Shown here in pieces: positions 12,857 to 21,784 of a stretch of DNA of 64,000 bases. Numbering within the stretch: the stretch's first letter is position 1; the number at the start of each line of letters is the position of its first letter. This stretch comes from Gallionellaceae bacterium (GTDB lineage Bacteria > Pseudomonadota > Gammaproteobacteria > Burkholderiales > Gallionellaceae): positions 62,001-126,000 of the forward strand of contig JAVBYO010000002.1 in assembly GCA_030823955.1 (NCBI GenBank), written 5' to 3'. The position numbers were made by a program, and so were the translations under genes. The notes under the pieces were generated by a model. That model worked only from the letters and a program-made list of their open reading frames with translations, was not told the DNA's origin and made no database searches.

Positions 12857-13672
12857 ATGAGCGACACGTTCGACATCAAGCAATACAGCATCACGCAAGA
12901 ACCTTTCTACCAAGCACAGAGCAACGAAGTGGCACTGTATGAAGCCGCTTATGCCGCACGTTTGCCGGTGATGCTCAAAGGCCCGACCGGATGCGGTAAG
13001 TCGCGTTTCGTCGAACACATGGCATGGAAACTGGGCAAGCCCTTGATCACCGTCGCCTGCAACGAAGACATGACCGCGTCCGATCTGGTCGGACGTTATT
13101 TACTGGATGCCAACGGCACGCGCTGGTTGGACGGCCCGCTTACGCTGGCAGCGCGCTACGGCGCGATCTGTTATCTGGACGAGATCGTCGAAGCGCGTCA
13201 GGACACCACTGTGGTGATCCACCCGCTTACCGACCACCGCCGCACTTTGCCACTGGATAAAAAGGGTGAGTTAGTTGCCGCACATCCGGATTTTCAATTG
13301 GTGATCTCTTATAACCCCGGCTATCAGAATCTGATGAAAGATCTGAAGCAATCCACCAAGCAACGCTTTGCCGGGCTGGAGTTCGATTACGCGAAAGCGC
13401 AAGTCGAGGTCGGCATCGTTAGCAAAGAGACTGGCATCGGTACAGACATATCCACCAAACTGGTGAAGATCGGCGAGACGGCGCGTAATCTGAAAGGTCA
13501 CGGCCTCGACGAGGGAATCTCGACGCGCTTGTTGGTCTATGCGGCCACACTAATCAAACAAGGCATCGCTCCGCGCGACGCCTGCCGCATGGCCTTGGTG
13601 CGCCCGATCACCGATGATGCCGACATCCGCGATACGTTGGATCACGCTATCGATGCGGTGTTTGAGGCTTAA
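12857..13672 (+). CDS. cbbQ: RuBisCO activase ATPase subunit CbbQ (MoxR AAA+)
   Basis: LKGPTGCGKSRFVEHMAWKLGKPLITVACNEDMTASDLVGRYL; position after cbbM. Confidence 0.95.
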   Translation: MSDTFDIKQYSITQEPFYQAQSNEVALYEAAYAARLPVMLKGPTGCGKSRFVEHMAWKLGKPLITVACNEDMTASDLVGRYLLDANGTRWLDGPLTLAARYGAICYLDEIVEARQDTTVVIHPLTDHRRTLPLDKKGELVAAHPDFQLVISYNPGYQNLMKDLKQSTKQRFAGLEFDYAKAQVEVGIVSKETGIGTDISTKLVKIGETARNLKGHGLDEGISTRLLVYAATLIKQGIAPRDACRMALVRPITDDADIRDTLDHAIDAVFEA

Positions 13673-13681
13673 ACAAACGCG

Positions 13682-15925
13682 ATGACGGCAACCCCAGAAG
13701 AGCGCCAGCAGCTGCAATGCAGCTTCAAACGCGTGCAAAACGTGTTCGACGATTGCATGGCGGATGCTCGCCAGCACTTAAGTGCGGCGGGTATCACCGT
13801 GTACATCGAAGGGGCGAATGCCATCAACCGCATGGGCCGCGGAGAAGAGTCCGTTCTGGTGTTTCTGGAAGAGATCCCGCAAGTGGCCGCGAACATGGGT
13901 GAAAGCGTGATCGAAGAGATCGTCTCTTTCACTCGCACCCTTGCCAAATCACCCAACAGCAAAGCAATACCGAATTTTCTGCAAAGTCTCGGTGCGGCGG
14001 CGCGCGCGCTGGAAAGCCGCGAACTGTTCACCGAATACCTCAATTTGGTGGTGCAAACCGCGATCCGCACCAGTCCTAAAGTGCATGGCATCGATTCGAT
14101 GTATACCAGCGAATGTCTGCCGGACTTTCTGGATAGTGTTCCCCACCTGTTCACGTTGCTCCCGCTGGGCGGAATAAAAAAATGGGTGGACTATGGTGTA
14201 CTCGCCTATCCGAACGACCCAGAACACCAAAAGGAATACTTCCAGATTAAGACGGCAGACAGCCGCGCGGTCATACAGCGCGAACGTCACGGCACGTTAT
14301 TCACCGATGCAGAGCGCAAGCTGGACCTGTACCTACGCGGTTTGTGGTTGAACGATGTTCAATTCGTTCCCTATTCTTCGGACTTTGATGAGATACGCAA
14401 GCCGGTCCCGTATTTGAACGAACAAGGCCTACATCTGCCGGATGTGTATGACGACCTACCCAACGGGGTGCGCGGTATCGACCGTTATCGCGCGCTACTG
14501 GCCCACCTAAGCGCACATCGTCGCTGGACTACGCCGCTAATCGCAGACAATCTAAGTCCGTTCCAGCGCATGGCGGTCGAGGTGTTCGAGGACGCGCGCG
14601 TAGAGTATCTGTCGCTGGAAGAATTCCCGGGATTACGCTCGATTTGGTGCAAGTTGCACCCGACCCCAAATCAGAATCTGGTTATGGATGCCGATGTCTC
14701 GTACATACGCCATCGTCTGGCCATATTGTCTCGGGCACTATTGGACCCGAACCACACGTACGATCATCCCCTCATCCTGAAATATGTCGCTCGCTTCAAT
14801 GAGTTGATGGCGAAAGGCAATACCCGTACCGCCGACATCCAGTTGTTGGGAGTGCAGTTCATTGCCGAAAGTAAAGTACCAGGCGACTCATCGGGCAAAG
14901 TCTATTTCAACAACACCGAGGTGGAATACCGCGATGACAACCGCATGATGTGGTTGTTCATCGAGGAAGGTGACGAGGAGACTTATGAAGAGCGTCCGCG
15001 TCCTCCGGTCGAATCCGAAGATGAATTCAAAGTGCCGCCGCGTATGTATCCCGAGTGGGACTACAGTGCAGAGCATTACCGCCCCGACTGGGTAAGTTTG
15101 TACGAACACTTGCAACCCAAAGGTAATCCGGCACACATCGACCAGTTGTTGGCCAAACACAGTGCGCTGGCCAAGCGTCTGAAGAAAATCATCGACCTGC
15201 TCAAACCGCAGAACAAAGTACGTATCCGTTATCAGGAGGAAGGCGCCGAGCTGGATCTGGATGTGGCGGTGCGTTCGCTGATCGACTTTAAGAGCGGTGC
15301 TCAGCCCGATGTGCGTATCAACATGAGCCATCGTCATGATGGCCGTAGCGTCGCGGTCTCCTTGTTGCTCGACCTGTCCGCTTCGCTCGCCGATATACCG
15401 GATGGTTGTACGCAGAGCAAATTGGAACTGAGCCAGGAGGCTGTCTCGCTATTAGCTTGGGCGGTCGATCAGATGGGCGATCCCTTGGCTATCGGCGGAT
15501 TCCATTCCGACACGCGTCACAATGTGCGTTATTGGCATTTCAAGGGTTATAAAGAGCCTTGGAACGATGAGGTGAAGGGCCGCCTAGCGGGCATGGAAGC
15601 CAACTTCTCCACGCGCATGGGTGCCGCCATACGTCATGCAGGACATTATTTGAGTCACCAGCAGGCCGATAAAAAACTGCTGCTGGTGCTGACAGACGGC
15701 GAGCCGGCCGATATCGATAGCGGTGATCCGCGCTTACTGATAGAGGATGCCAAACTGGCGGTACGCGAGCTGGATCAGGAGAATATCTACACGTATTGCA
15801 TTAACCTTGACCCCAAGGCGGACGAATACGTTGCAGACATCTTTGGCAAGCATTATGCGGTGATCGACAACATCGCGCGGCTGCCTGAGCGGCTGCCGCA
15901 ATTGTTTATGTCCTTGGTCAAATAA
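13682..15925 (+). CDS. cbbO: RuBisCO activase adaptor CbbO (C-terminal VWA/MIDAS domain)
   Basis: C-terminal [13 protein letters not shown] and [20 protein letters not shown] motifs; downstream of cbbQ. Confidence 0.93.
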   Translation: MTATPEERQQLQCSFKRVQNVFDDCMADARQHLSAAGITVYIEGANAINRMGRGEESVLVFLEEIPQVAANMGESVIEEIVSFTRTLAKSPNSKAIPNFLQSLGAAARALESRELFTEYLNLVVQTAIRTSPKVHGIDSMYTSECLPDFLDSVPHLFTLLPLGGIKKWVDYGVLAYPNDPEHQKEYFQIKTADSRAVIQRERHGTLFTDAERKLDLYLRGLWLNDVQFVPYSSDFDEIRKPVPYLNEQGLHLPDVYDDLPNGVRGIDRYRALLAHLSAHRRWTTPLIADNLSPFQRMAVEVFEDARVEYLSLEEFPGLRSIWCKLHPTPNQNLVMDADVSYIRHRLAILSRALLDPNHTYDHPLILKYVARFNELMAKGNTRTADIQLLGVQFIAESKVPGDSSGKVYFNNTEVEYRDDNRMMWLFIEEGDEETYEERPRPPVESEDEFKVPPRMYPEWDYSAEHYRPDWVSLYEHLQPKGNPAHIDQLLAKHSALAKRLKKIIDLLKPQNKVRIRYQEEGAELDLDVAVRSLIDFKSGAQPDVRINMSHRHDGRSVAVSLLLDLSASLADIPDGCTQSKLELSQEAVSLLAWAVDQMGDPLAIGGFHSDTRHNVRYWHFKGYKEPWNDEVKGRLAGMEANFSTRMGAAIRHAGHYLSHQQADKKLLLVLTDGEPADIDSGDPRLLIEDAKLAVRELDQENIYTYCINLDPKADEYVADIFGKHYAVIDNIARLPERLPQLFMSLVK

Positions 15926-16001
15926 TCAGGCATGGAGAGCAGTAGCGAAAACGGGTAAAATTCACGGGTTACAAATTTCAATCAAATCGGGAGAGAGCAA
16001 C

Positions 16002-17003
16002 ATGAATAAGAATCTGATCCAATTTATCATCGAAGAAGAGCGCCATATTCCGGGTGCGACAGGTGATTTCACCGACCTGCTGGGCGATATCACCATCGCA
16101 TGCAAGAAGATCGCGCATGCGGTTAACAAAGGCGCACTGATCGGTGTGTTGGGCAGTGCCGGTAGCGAGAACATCCAGGGCGAGACACAGAAGAAATTAG
16201 ACGTCATCACCAATGACATCTTCATCGCAGAAAACGAGTGGGGTGGCCATCTGGCTGCGATGGCTTCGGAAGAGATGGACGAGATCTATCCTATCCCGGC
16301 GAAATATCCCAAGGGCAAGTACCTGCTGACGTTCGACCCGCTGGATGGTTCTTCCAACATCGACGTGAACATCTCTGTCGGCACCATCTTCTCCATCCTG
16401 CGCTGCCCTGAAGGCGTGACCAACCCGACCGCTGCCGACTTCATGCAGCCAGGCACCAAACAAGTGTGTGCAGGTTATGCGCTGTACGGCCCGTCCACCA
16501 TGCTGGTCATCACCACCGGCAACGGCGTGAACGGTTTCACGCTGGACAACGACATCGGCGAATTCATGCTGACACATCCGAAGATGATGATTCCTGCCGA
16601 CACGCAAGAGTTCGCTATCAACATGTCCAACCGCCGTTACTGGGAAGAGCCGGTACAGCGTTACGTGGAAGAATGCGTAAAGGGCAAGGACGGCGGTCGC
16701 GAGAAGAACTTCAACATGCGCTGGGTAGCCTCGATGGTTGCCGAAGTACACCGCATCCTGACCCGCGGCGGTATCTTCATGTATCCGTTCGACACCAAAG
16801 AGCCGGGCAAGGCAGGCAAGCTGCGTTTGATGTACGAAGCCAACCCGATGTCTTTCATCGTCGAACAAGCGGGCGGTATGTGTTCCACTGGCCGTGAGCG
16901 CATCATGGAACTGCAACCAAACGGTCTGCATCAGCGCGTGCCGGTGATTCTCGGCTCCAAGAACGAAGTTGAGCGCGTGGTCGGTTACCACAAAGGAGCG
17001 TAA
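16002..17003 (+). CDS. fbp: Class I fructose-1,6-bisphosphatase
   Basis: [25 protein letters not shown] and [32 protein letters not shown] motifs. Confidence 0.97.
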   Translation: MNKNLIQFIIEEERHIPGATGDFTDLLGDITIACKKIAHAVNKGALIGVLGSAGSENIQGETQKKLDVITNDIFIAENEWGGHLAAMASEEMDEIYPIPAKYPKGKYLLTFDPLDGSSNIDVNISVGTIFSILRCPEGVTNPTAADFMQPGTKQVCAGYALYGPSTMLVITTGNGVNGFTLDNDIGEFMLTHPKMMIPADTQEFAINMSNRRYWEEPVQRYVEECVKGKDGGREKNFNMRWVASMVAEVHRILTRGGIFMYPFDTKEPGKAGKLRLMYEANPMSFIVEQAGGMCSTGRERIMELQPNGLHQRVPVILGSKNEVERVVGYHKGA

Positions 17004-17006
17004 AGC

Positions 17007-17498
17007 ATGTCCAAGCCGCTTGTTTCCATCGTCATGGGTAGCAGCAACGACTGGGAGATCATGCAACAGGCCGCACGTGCCTTGCAGGATTTTGGGGTTG
17101 AGTTCGATGCGCGCGTCATTTCGGCGCACCGCTCTCCCGACCTGTTGTTCGACTACATCAAGGAAATGAGCGGACAAGGCGTGCAATGTTTCATCGCCGG
17201 TGCGGGCGGCGCAGCGCATCTGGCCGGTGTGATCGCCGGCAAGACTACGCTGCCCGTGCTGGGCGTTCCTATCCCTTCGAAATATTTGAAAGGGATGGAC
17301 TCATTACTGTCTATCGTGCAAATGCCCAAAGGCATTCCCGTGGCGACCTTTGCCATTGGCGAAGCGGGCGCGGCGAACGCGGGTCTGTTCGCCGTCTCCA
17401 TGCTGGCACTGAACGACAAGACGTTGGCGCAAAAACTCGCCGACTATCGCAAGAAACAAGCGGAACAGATTGCAGCAACTACCCTGCCCGCTTTGTAA
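17007..17498 (+). CDS. purE: 5-(carboxyamino)imidazole ribonucleotide mutase PurE
   Basis: VSIVMGSSNDWEIMQQAA, SAHRSPD, GAGGAAHLAGVIAGKTTLPVLGVP. Confidence 0.97.
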   Translation: MSKPLVSIVMGSSNDWEIMQQAARALQDFGVEFDARVISAHRSPDLLFDYIKEMSGQGVQCFIAGAGGAAHLAGVIAGKTTLPVLGVPIPSKYLKGMDSLLSIVQMPKGIPVATFAIGEAGAANAGLFAVSMLALNDKTLAQKLADYRKKQAEQIAATTLPAL

Positions 17499-17510
17499 TC
17501 CGAGGTTCAC

Positions 17511-18395
17511 ATGTCTGCATTGCACGAATCAAATCTGACCAGCCTGAAATTTCTGCACCGAGGCAAAGTGCGCGACCTGTATGAGGTCGATGCCGATCAT
17601 CTGCTCATCGTGCAAACGGACCGTTTGTCCGCCTTCGATGTGATTTTGCCCACGCCGATTCCCGGCAAAGGCGAGGTGCTCACGGCGGTCTCCAATTTTT
17701 GGTTCAAGAAGCTGGGGAATGTCATTCCGAATCATCTGTCCGGTATCGACCCAGAGTCCGTGGTGAAGACCGAGGCGGAGCGGGTGCAAGTACGCGGACG
17801 ATCCTTCGTTACCAAAAAGCTGAAGCCTCTGCCTATCGAAGCCATCGTGCGCGGTTATTTGGTGGGTTCGGGCTGGAAGGACTACAAAAAGACCGGTGCG
17901 GTATGTGGCATCCAGTTGCCCGCAGGCCTGCAAGAGGCGCAAAAGCTGCCGCTGCCTTTGTTCACGCCATCAACCAAAGCCGCAGTGGGTGATCACGACG
18001 AAAACATTTCGTTCGAAGAAGCCAAGAAGCTACTAGGTGCAGATATGGCTGATCAAGTGAAAAATGCCACGCTGGCGCTCTATACCCAAGCTGCGGAGTA
18101 TGCGCTAACACGCGGCATCATCATCGCCGACACCAAGTTCGAGTTCGGCACTGACGCGGATGGCAAGCTGTATCTGATTGACGAAGCACTCACTCCCGAT
18201 TCATCCCGTTTCTGGCCTGCCGACCAATATAAGGTTGGCAGCAACCCGCCCAGCTTTGACAAGCAATTCGTGCGCGACTGGCTGGAGTCTTCCGGTTGGA
18301 ACAAGCAACCCCCGGCCCCGCAGGTGCCTGCCGATGTGCTGCAAAAAACCGCCGACAAATACCGCGAAGCACAGCGGCTCCTTACGGGCGCATGA
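17511..18395 (+). CDS. purC: Phosphoribosylaminoimidazole-succinocarboxamide synthase PurC
   Basis: [54 protein letters not shown]. Confidence 0.97.
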   Translation: MSALHESNLTSLKFLHRGKVRDLYEVDADHLLIVQTDRLSAFDVILPTPIPGKGEVLTAVSNFWFKKLGNVIPNHLSGIDPESVVKTEAERVQVRGRSFVTKKLKPLPIEAIVRGYLVGSGWKDYKKTGAVCGIQLPAGLQEAQKLPLPLFTPSTKAAVGDHDENISFEEAKKLLGADMADQVKNATLALYTQAAEYALTRGIIIADTKFEFGTDADGKLYLIDEALTPDSSRFWPADQYKVGSNPPSFDKQFVRDWLESSGWNKQPPAPQVPADVLQKTADKYREAQRLLTGA

Positions 18396-19024
18396 CCTCG
18401 ATCTCTAATCTTATCGAAGGGTTCCAGCGCTTTCGCGAACGGCATTTCGAGCGCAACGATAGTCTTTATCAGCATTTGGTAAAGGAAGGGCAGACCCCCA
18501 AGACGCTAGTCGTCGCCTGTTGTGATTCACGTGTAGATCCGGCGTTGGTGCTGGATTGCGAGCCGGGCGACCTTTTTGTCATCCGCAACGTGGCCAATTT
18601 GGTGCCTCCATCTGAGAATCGCGCCGGACACCACGGTACGACGGCTGCCATCGAATACGCGATACGCATTCTCGCGGTAGAGCACATCATCGTGTTGGGT
18701 CACGCCCATTGCGGCGGCATCAACACGTTGGTCAGAACCGGTGGGGTGAACAATCCCGATTCATATATGGCCGACTGGATGTGTCTTGCAGAGAGCGCTC
18801 GCGCCAGCGTGATGGCGGAGATGCCGCAAGCTTCGCTGGATGAGCAATTACATGCCTGCGAACAGCGTGCCATTCTGGTGTCGCTGGAGAATCTGATGAC
18901 CTTTCCTTGGGTGAGTGAACGGGTCGAGAGTGGGACACTCGCTTTGCATGGTTGGTATTTCGATATCGAGCACGGCCAGTTGTTGCGTTTTAATGCAACG
19001 ACCAAGTGTTTCGAAGCGCTGTGA
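18392..19024 (+). CDS. can: Beta-class carbonic anhydrase
   Basis: [39 protein letters not shown] overlap with the purC stop. Confidence 0.95.
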   Translation: MTSISNLIEGFQRFRERHFERNDSLYQHLVKEGQTPKTLVVACCDSRVDPALVLDCEPGDLFVIRNVANLVPPSENRAGHHGTTAAIEYAIRILAVEHIIVLGHAHCGGINTLVRTGGVNNPDSYMADWMCLAESARASVMAEMPQASLDEQLHACEQRAILVSLENLMTFPWVSERVESGTLALHGWYFDIEHGQLLRFNATTKCFEAL

Positions 19025-19064
19025 TAACAAGGTTGCGCCATCTACATTGATTGAGCAACCAACC

Positions 19065-20465
19065 ATGCCAAAGAACAACGACGATTCTCACAATCTTTCC
19101 GAGCTGCGCAAACAATTCATCCGTGGATCGATAGTCGATACCCAGCCGCCCCCCCCTATCGTCAGTCCCAACGACAGTTTTCGACATCGCTTTGAGATGC
19201 GCAAAGAGCTGGGACGCGGGGCGGCAGGTGAAGTACATCTTGCCTACGATACCTATCTGCAACGCGAGGTTGCACTCAAGCTCATGCGCTCGGCCTATCT
19301 GGATAATCCGCAGGAAAGTGTGCGCAATCGCAAGATGTGGCTGAACGAGACGCGCCTCGCCGGCAAGTTGCAACACCCGTTCATCGTGCAGATCTTCGAG
19401 GCGTGCAGTGCCGACGACTTCGATTATCTGGTGATGGAATACGTTCCCGGCGGGACGCTCAAACAACACACCAGCTTCGACAATCTGCTGCCGGTCGATC
19501 GTCTGATTGATATCCTGTACAAGGTGTGCAACGCACTGGATTATTCCCACAAGATGGGCATCCTGCATCGCGATATCAAACCCAGCAATGTGCTGCTGGG
19601 CGAGGACAACGCGGTCAAAGTGTCGGACTTTGGCGCCGCCTTCCTGCTCAACTCGGATACCACCCAAGTCGATATGGTTGGCACGCTGCCGTTCATGCCA
19701 CCGGAGCAGTTCGCGCATGCACGTCCGTCGGTACAGTCGGACATCTACGCGGTCGGAGTTATGGCCTACCAACTGCTCACCGGCATGTTGCCGTTCACCG
19801 CAAAGTCCTACGACGAGATGATCTACCAGAAGCTGCACGAAGAAGCCTTGCCGCTGGAGAAGCGGCGACTGGATATTCCGCAGGCATTACGTTTTGCGGT
19901 TCATCGCGCCATGCATCGCGATAAAGAGATGCGTTACCACAACTGGAAAGCGTTCTGCGACGACCTGGTCGCGGCATTACCGAGTGTGGCAAGGCCGCAG
20001 GAGATGCGCTTCGATTCGGTGCATTTCGATGTGTTGCGCAACTTGTCTTTTTTCGCCGGTTTCAGCGACAACGAAGTCTGGGAGACGGTCGGGATATGCC
20101 AGTGGCAGGAAAGAAAAGCCGGAGAGTGTATTGTGCGCGAAGGCGAAGTCAGCACCAGTCTGTTCGTCATGCTCAGCGGCGAAGCGAAAGTCACCAAGAA
20201 CGACGTGGAGCTGACCCGTATGCACGCGGGCAGCTGTTTCGGCGAGATCGGCTATCTGGATGAAGAGCGCCATGTACGGCTGGCGACGGTCACGGCAATC
20301 AGCGATATGCGCCTGATCATGATCGAGGGCGAGTCGCTGCAACATGCCAGCGACGGCTTGCAGGCCAGCTTTGCCAAAGCCTTTCTGAGCCTGATGATCT
20401 CCCGCATCAAAGATACAGACCGGCGCCTGCTTGCGGTCTTGTTGGCTCAGCCTGCGGCAACTTAG
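19065..20465 (+). CDS. Ser/Thr protein kinase with C-terminal cyclic-nucleotide-binding-like domain
   Basis: RKELGRGAAGEVHLAYD, ILHRDIKPSNVLL, KVSDFGAAF kinase motifs; C-terminal GECIVREGEVSTSLFVMLSGEAKV...GSCFGEIGYL CNBD-like. Confidence 0.92.
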   Translation: MPKNNDDSHNLSELRKQFIRGSIVDTQPPPPIVSPNDSFRHRFEMRKELGRGAAGEVHLAYDTYLQREVALKLMRSAYLDNPQESVRNRKMWLNETRLAGKLQHPFIVQIFEACSADDFDYLVMEYVPGGTLKQHTSFDNLLPVDRLIDILYKVCNALDYSHKMGILHRDIKPSNVLLGEDNAVKVSDFGAAFLLNSDTTQVDMVGTLPFMPPEQFAHARPSVQSDIYAVGVMAYQLLTGMLPFTAKSYDEMIYQKLHEEALPLEKRRLDIPQALRFAVHRAMHRDKEMRYHNWKAFCDDLVAALPSVARPQEMRFDSVHFDVLRNLSFFAGFSDNEVWETVGICQWQERKAGECIVREGEVSTSLFVMLSGEAKVTKNDVELTRMHAGSCFGEIGYLDEERHVRLATVTAISDMRLIMIEGESLQHASDGLQASFAKAFLSLMISRIKDTDRRLLAVLLAQPAAT

Positions 20466-20793
20466 CCGGTAAATCACAGGAATACGATAGTGCGCAACGG
20501 TGCGCATCTATATAGGACTGTGTGGAGGTGTTCGTGCTGACGGCAGCCGTAATGATGTGCTGCCCGCTGCGGGTATCGTAACGGGCATGACTAGCGTGGT
20601 TGAGGCGCGGCTTTGAAGCAGATTCGTGTTGTTGGTCTGGCGCAGCAGCGCCAAGGTCTGGCAGAGCCGAGACCACCAGCAACAGCAACACGATGCTGGA
20701 TGCGCTCCATAACACCATCCATCCGGATGGGGAGGATGTCTCGTTATTGAGTAAATCAGATAGTCGGGCCGAAACGGGATAGAACACGCGCAT
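20407..20793 (-). CDS. Small single-TM hypothetical protein
   Basis: MRVFYPVSARLSDLLNNETSSPSGWMVLWSASSIVLLLLVVSALPD; GGAGGTGG SD upstream of the ATG; overlaps the antisense 3' end of the kinase gene. Confidence 0.5.
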   Translation of the reverse strand: MRVFYPVSARLSDLLNNETSSPSGWMVLWSASSIVLLLLVVSALPDLGAAAPDQQHESASKPRLNHASHARYDTRSGQHIITAAVSTNTSTQSYIDAHRCALSYSCDLPAKLPQAEPTRPQAGAGLYL

Positions 20794-20926
20794 AACCACC
20801 TCCATTAAAAATTGACCACACAAGCTGCGTGTGAAAATTTCCCACGCAGCAAGATGCTAGCCGAGCTTAATTCGCTTGTAAAGCACTTTGTGTGATTTTT
20901 TCACACGACATGTTAGAATCCCCGAT

Positions 20927-21784
20927 GTGAATAGAGAGATCCGACCAATCACCAGTTCCCATACGCCGCCTCCCGCACTGATCGCGGCGTTGCGGCGGTT
21001 GTTGCGCCCGCTCATCAAACTGATGTTGGTCAATGGCATCACATTCCCGTTTTTATCCAGTCTGCTCAAATCTCTATATGTGGAAGTCGCCAGGGAGGAG
21101 TTCCTGCTCAACGGTAAACCACAGACTGATAGCCGTATCAGCCTGTTGAGCGGAGTGCATCGCAAAGATGTGAAACGGCTGGGAGAAGAAAGCCAACTGG
21201 AATATGCACCACCACCGACCGTATCGTTGGGAGCCAAACTGGTCGCGGCATGGACTAGCAACGCCCTGTATCTGGACGAGAAGGGGCAGCATCTTCCCTT
21301 GCCGCGCCAAGCGAGCGAAGGCGGGGCCTGTTCATTCGAAGGCTTGGTCAGCTCAGTGAGCAAAGATATCCGTTCTCGCGTCATCCTGGACGAATGGCTG
21401 CGTATCGGCATCGCCCATCTGGACGAGATGGATCGCGTGTGTCTGAACACCGAGGCCTTCATCCCGGAAAACGGCTATGAAGAAAAAGCCTATTATTTCG
21501 GCCAGAACCTGCATGACCATATCGCTGCGGGTGCCCACAACCTGCTGGGACAACGCCCCCCCTTTCTTGATAGAAGTGTGTATTACGATGGATTGACCCC
21601 GGCGTCCGTCGCTGAACTATCCGAGTTATCCAAGAAGCTCGGCATGGAGGCACTGGTCGCGGTGAATAAACGCGCGGAGACATTGCAGAAGAAGGATGCC
21701 GAACAGGCGGAAGCTGTTCAGCGTATCAATTTTGGTGTCTACTACTTCGGAGTAGAAGAAAAAAGGTTGCCCGATGAAAAGTGA
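20927..21784 (+). CDS. Uncharacterised protein resembling the DUF6502 family
   Basis: ALIAALRRLLRPLIKLMLVNGITFPFLSSLLKSLYVEVA; start uncertain (GTG 20927, or upstream TTG 20888). Confidence 0.75.
   Translation: MNREIRPITSSHTPPPALIAALRRLLRPLIKLMLVNGITFPFLSSLLKSLYVEVAREEFLLNGKPQTDSRISLLSGVHRKDVKRLGEESQLEYAPPPTVSLGAKLVAAWTSNALYLDEKGQHLPLPRQASEGGACSFEGLVSSVSKDIRSRVILDEWLRIGIAHLDEMDRVCLNTEAFIPENGYEEKAYYFGQNLHDHIAAGAHNLLGQRPPFLDRSVYYDGLTPASVAELSELSKKLGMEALVAVNKRAETLQKKDAEQAEAVQRINFGVYYFGVEEKRLPDEK

Noticed and set aside
16197-17219. 340-aa ORF antisense to fbp/purE
   Set aside because: Antisense shadow of two well-supported genes.
18525-18534. CACGTG within the carbonic anhydrase gene as a third parS
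   Set aside because: Flanks (TTCACGTGTA) do not match the GTTTCACGTGAAAC palindrome.
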